Assembly: GCA_046343015.1 (NCBI GenBank) | Contig: JBKDOL010000127.1 | Coordinates: forward strand, 12,042-76,041 | Reading direction: 5' to 3' | DNA from: BJ22 sp021298375 | Lineage (GTDB): Bacteria > Planctomycetota > Planctomycetia > Pirellulales > Pirellulaceae | DNA length: 64,000 bases | Shown: positions 62,855 through 64,000 of the stretch, one piece after another | Position numbering within the stretch: the first letter of the stretch is position 1 | Layout of the letters: each line of letters starts with the position of its first letter | Translations under genes and position numbers: made by a program | Notes under the pieces: model-generated | Seen by the model: the letters and a program-made list of their open reading frames with translations, nothing else | What the model was told of the DNA's origin: nothing | Databases searched by the model: none

Positions 62855-63760
62855 CTATTTGTCGTCCGCGTTGCGGAAGACTCCACCTCGGCCGAGTTCG
62901 TAGCCTCCGAAATCGAAGGCGGTTCCCAGCCCTTCGGTCAGGGCTTCGCGTTCGGCGGATGTGAGTGTGTCGAGCACACGTTCCAGCGAGGCCGCTCTCA
63001 GTCGGTCAACTTCCGCGCGGAACTTTTCATTCTCTTCTCGCAGCTTGGCCTGCAGTCGGCTCGCAGTCTCGACGGAGATCCCGAGGGTTTCGCAGTAGCT
63101 GGCGTTGCCAAGAACCGCGTAAAATGGAGCCAAACCGTGATTATTTGCGGGAACGATGCTCTGCAGGCTGATCTGTCGCAGTCGCTTTCGCTGCTGGGGA
63201 AGCAGGATTTTTTCGAGTTCTGCATCGACCTTTCCGACCAATTCGCCAACCAGCTGCGAGCGATCTTCCTGCTTCATGCGGGCAAAGCGCTGGGCCAACT
63301 CGCTGAGCGTCTTCTGGTAATCGTAAAACAGGTCCCGCAACTGCTCCTTCTGGTAGGCAACCAAGTCGAGTTCTTTCTCAACTCCGGGGTGACTGAAAGC
63401 CAACGCAAGTTGCCGTGCCAGCAGGTTATTGTCGACTTCCACTCGACGAGCGTCTTCACCAGCGGCAGATGGGCTGAGTTGCGACTCAGACTTTTTGTCA
63501 GCAGGTGCGGAATTCTTGCTTGACTCTCGCTCCTGCCGGTTTGATTTGCTCGTCTCTTGGCCGTGCGAAAGGTTTGAAAGCAGGCCCAGAAGGAGCAGGC
63601 AAGCGGGAAACAGGTACAACCAAGACAAGCGATGCCCCGTTGATGTCCCGCTGGAGGCAGTAGTCAGGAGTGGGCTGAAGAATGCGACCGATTCGTTTGT
63701 CCGGTTGTCGAAGTGCGGCAGGCGTCGGGATGCATTCACGCAGTAATCCAATAATTTCAT
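62855..63760 (-). CDS. Exported helical protein with basic/acidic linker
   Basis: 301 residues from ATG at 63758-63760 (an upstream in-frame start at 63922 is less likely). A hydrophobic segment (about 46-62, WLYLFPACLLLLGLLSNL), a charged Ser/Lys/Glu linker, then a 200-residue helical region: EKELDLVAYQKEQLRDLFYD, QLVGELVGKVDAELEKILLPQQRKRLRQI and ETASRLQAKLREENEKFRAEV, with the repeated pattern of Spy/CpxP-like or coiled-coil stress proteins. The family is not certain. Confidence 0.65.
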   Translation of the reverse strand: MKLLDYCVNASRRLPHFDNRTNESVAFFSPLLTTASSGTSTGHRLSWLYLFPACLLLLGLLSNLSHGQETSKSNRQERESSKNSAPADKKSESQLSPSAAGEDARRVEVDNNLLARQLALAFSHPGVEKELDLVAYQKEQLRDLFYDYQKTLSELAQRFARMKQEDRSQLVGELVGKVDAELEKILLPQQRKRLRQISLQSIVPANNHGLAPFYAVLGNASYCETLGISVETASRLQAKLREENEKFRAEVDRLRAASLERVLDTLTSAEREALTEGLGTAFDFGGYELGRGGVFRNADDK

Positions 63761-64000
63761 CAGGATTTGAGGAGTGCCTTCAGAGCGGCCCGTGGTCGGC
63801 CGCTTTCGTGAAACATCAACTCCGCAAGTTGCTGATGGAGCCCAGAGCAAGGTTGAATAAAGCGGACCCCCTGCGGGCAGCGCTTGTCTGCATGATTCGA
63901 GCATTCGCGAGCGAAGATTCAATGAGCAAACAGTGAAGTTTCGGCGTAAAGCGAAATCAGCCGAGAGTTGGCGTCCGCGGGAATTTCGCTGCCAAAAAAA

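Overview
The window looks like chromosome from a planctomycete, most likely of the Pirellula type. The grounds are: two DUF1559 pseudopilin-like proteins, a DUF1549/DUF1553 plus DUF1501 pair with a planctomycete cytochrome motif, a PEP-CTERM protein, a dockerin-like EF-hand protein, moderately high GC, many unlinked short operons, and frequent absence of strong Shine-Dalgarno sequences. No rRNA, tRNA or CRISPR array was recognised.

Layout. 0-3.9 kb: tandem DUF1559 proteins and a degenerate SGNH-like protein. 3.9-11 kb: replication block on the minus strand (dnaA, dnaN, DUF721/dciA, gyrB), with a candidate oriC between dnaA and dnaN, then a cysteine desulfurase. 11.2-20 kb: scpB, an extremely acidic protein, two sigma-54-type AAA+ activators, rplU, fabI behind four 22-bp tandem repeats, and a pair of paralogous membrane-anchored proteins. 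20.4-26.3 kb: a minus-strand operon with a normal PilT ATPase followed by two PilB/GspE-like proteins that have lost the Walker A lysine, then a CvpA-like membrane protein. 27-30 kb: prfB (with +1 frameshift), an EamA transporter and an esterase. 30.4-39.7 kb: a stress/redox region with ccoS, BON, Hsp20, a PLA2-like protein, CinA domain, cytochrome c', two UspA proteins, a globin-coupled histidine kinase and an NtrC-type response regulator. 39.9-42.3 kb: a decayed gene split by a 1.3-kb insertion element that has 13-14-bp inverted ends, an exact 9-bp target duplication, a truncated transposase and a passenger gene; removing the element rejoins the host reading frame exactly. 42.4-57.7 kb: glycosyltransferase, CstA, PqqB-like MBL hydrolase, a phosphatase-cytochrome c fusion, a large beta-propeller protein, a SAP/DUF6434 protein, a YugP-type zinc peptidase, and the DUF1549/DUF1501 pair. 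57.7-64 kb: a LamG-metallophosphoesterase, a PEP-CTERM protein, a duplicated dockerin-type protein and a coiled-coil-like exported protein.

A recurring feature is the short (11-22 bp) head-to-tail duplication in intergenic DNA, seen at more than a dozen places. The strongest candidates for something undescribed are the PilT plus double pseudo-ATPase operon, the phosphatase-cytochrome fusion, the globin kinase/Usp/response-regulator module, and the passenger-carrying insertion element.
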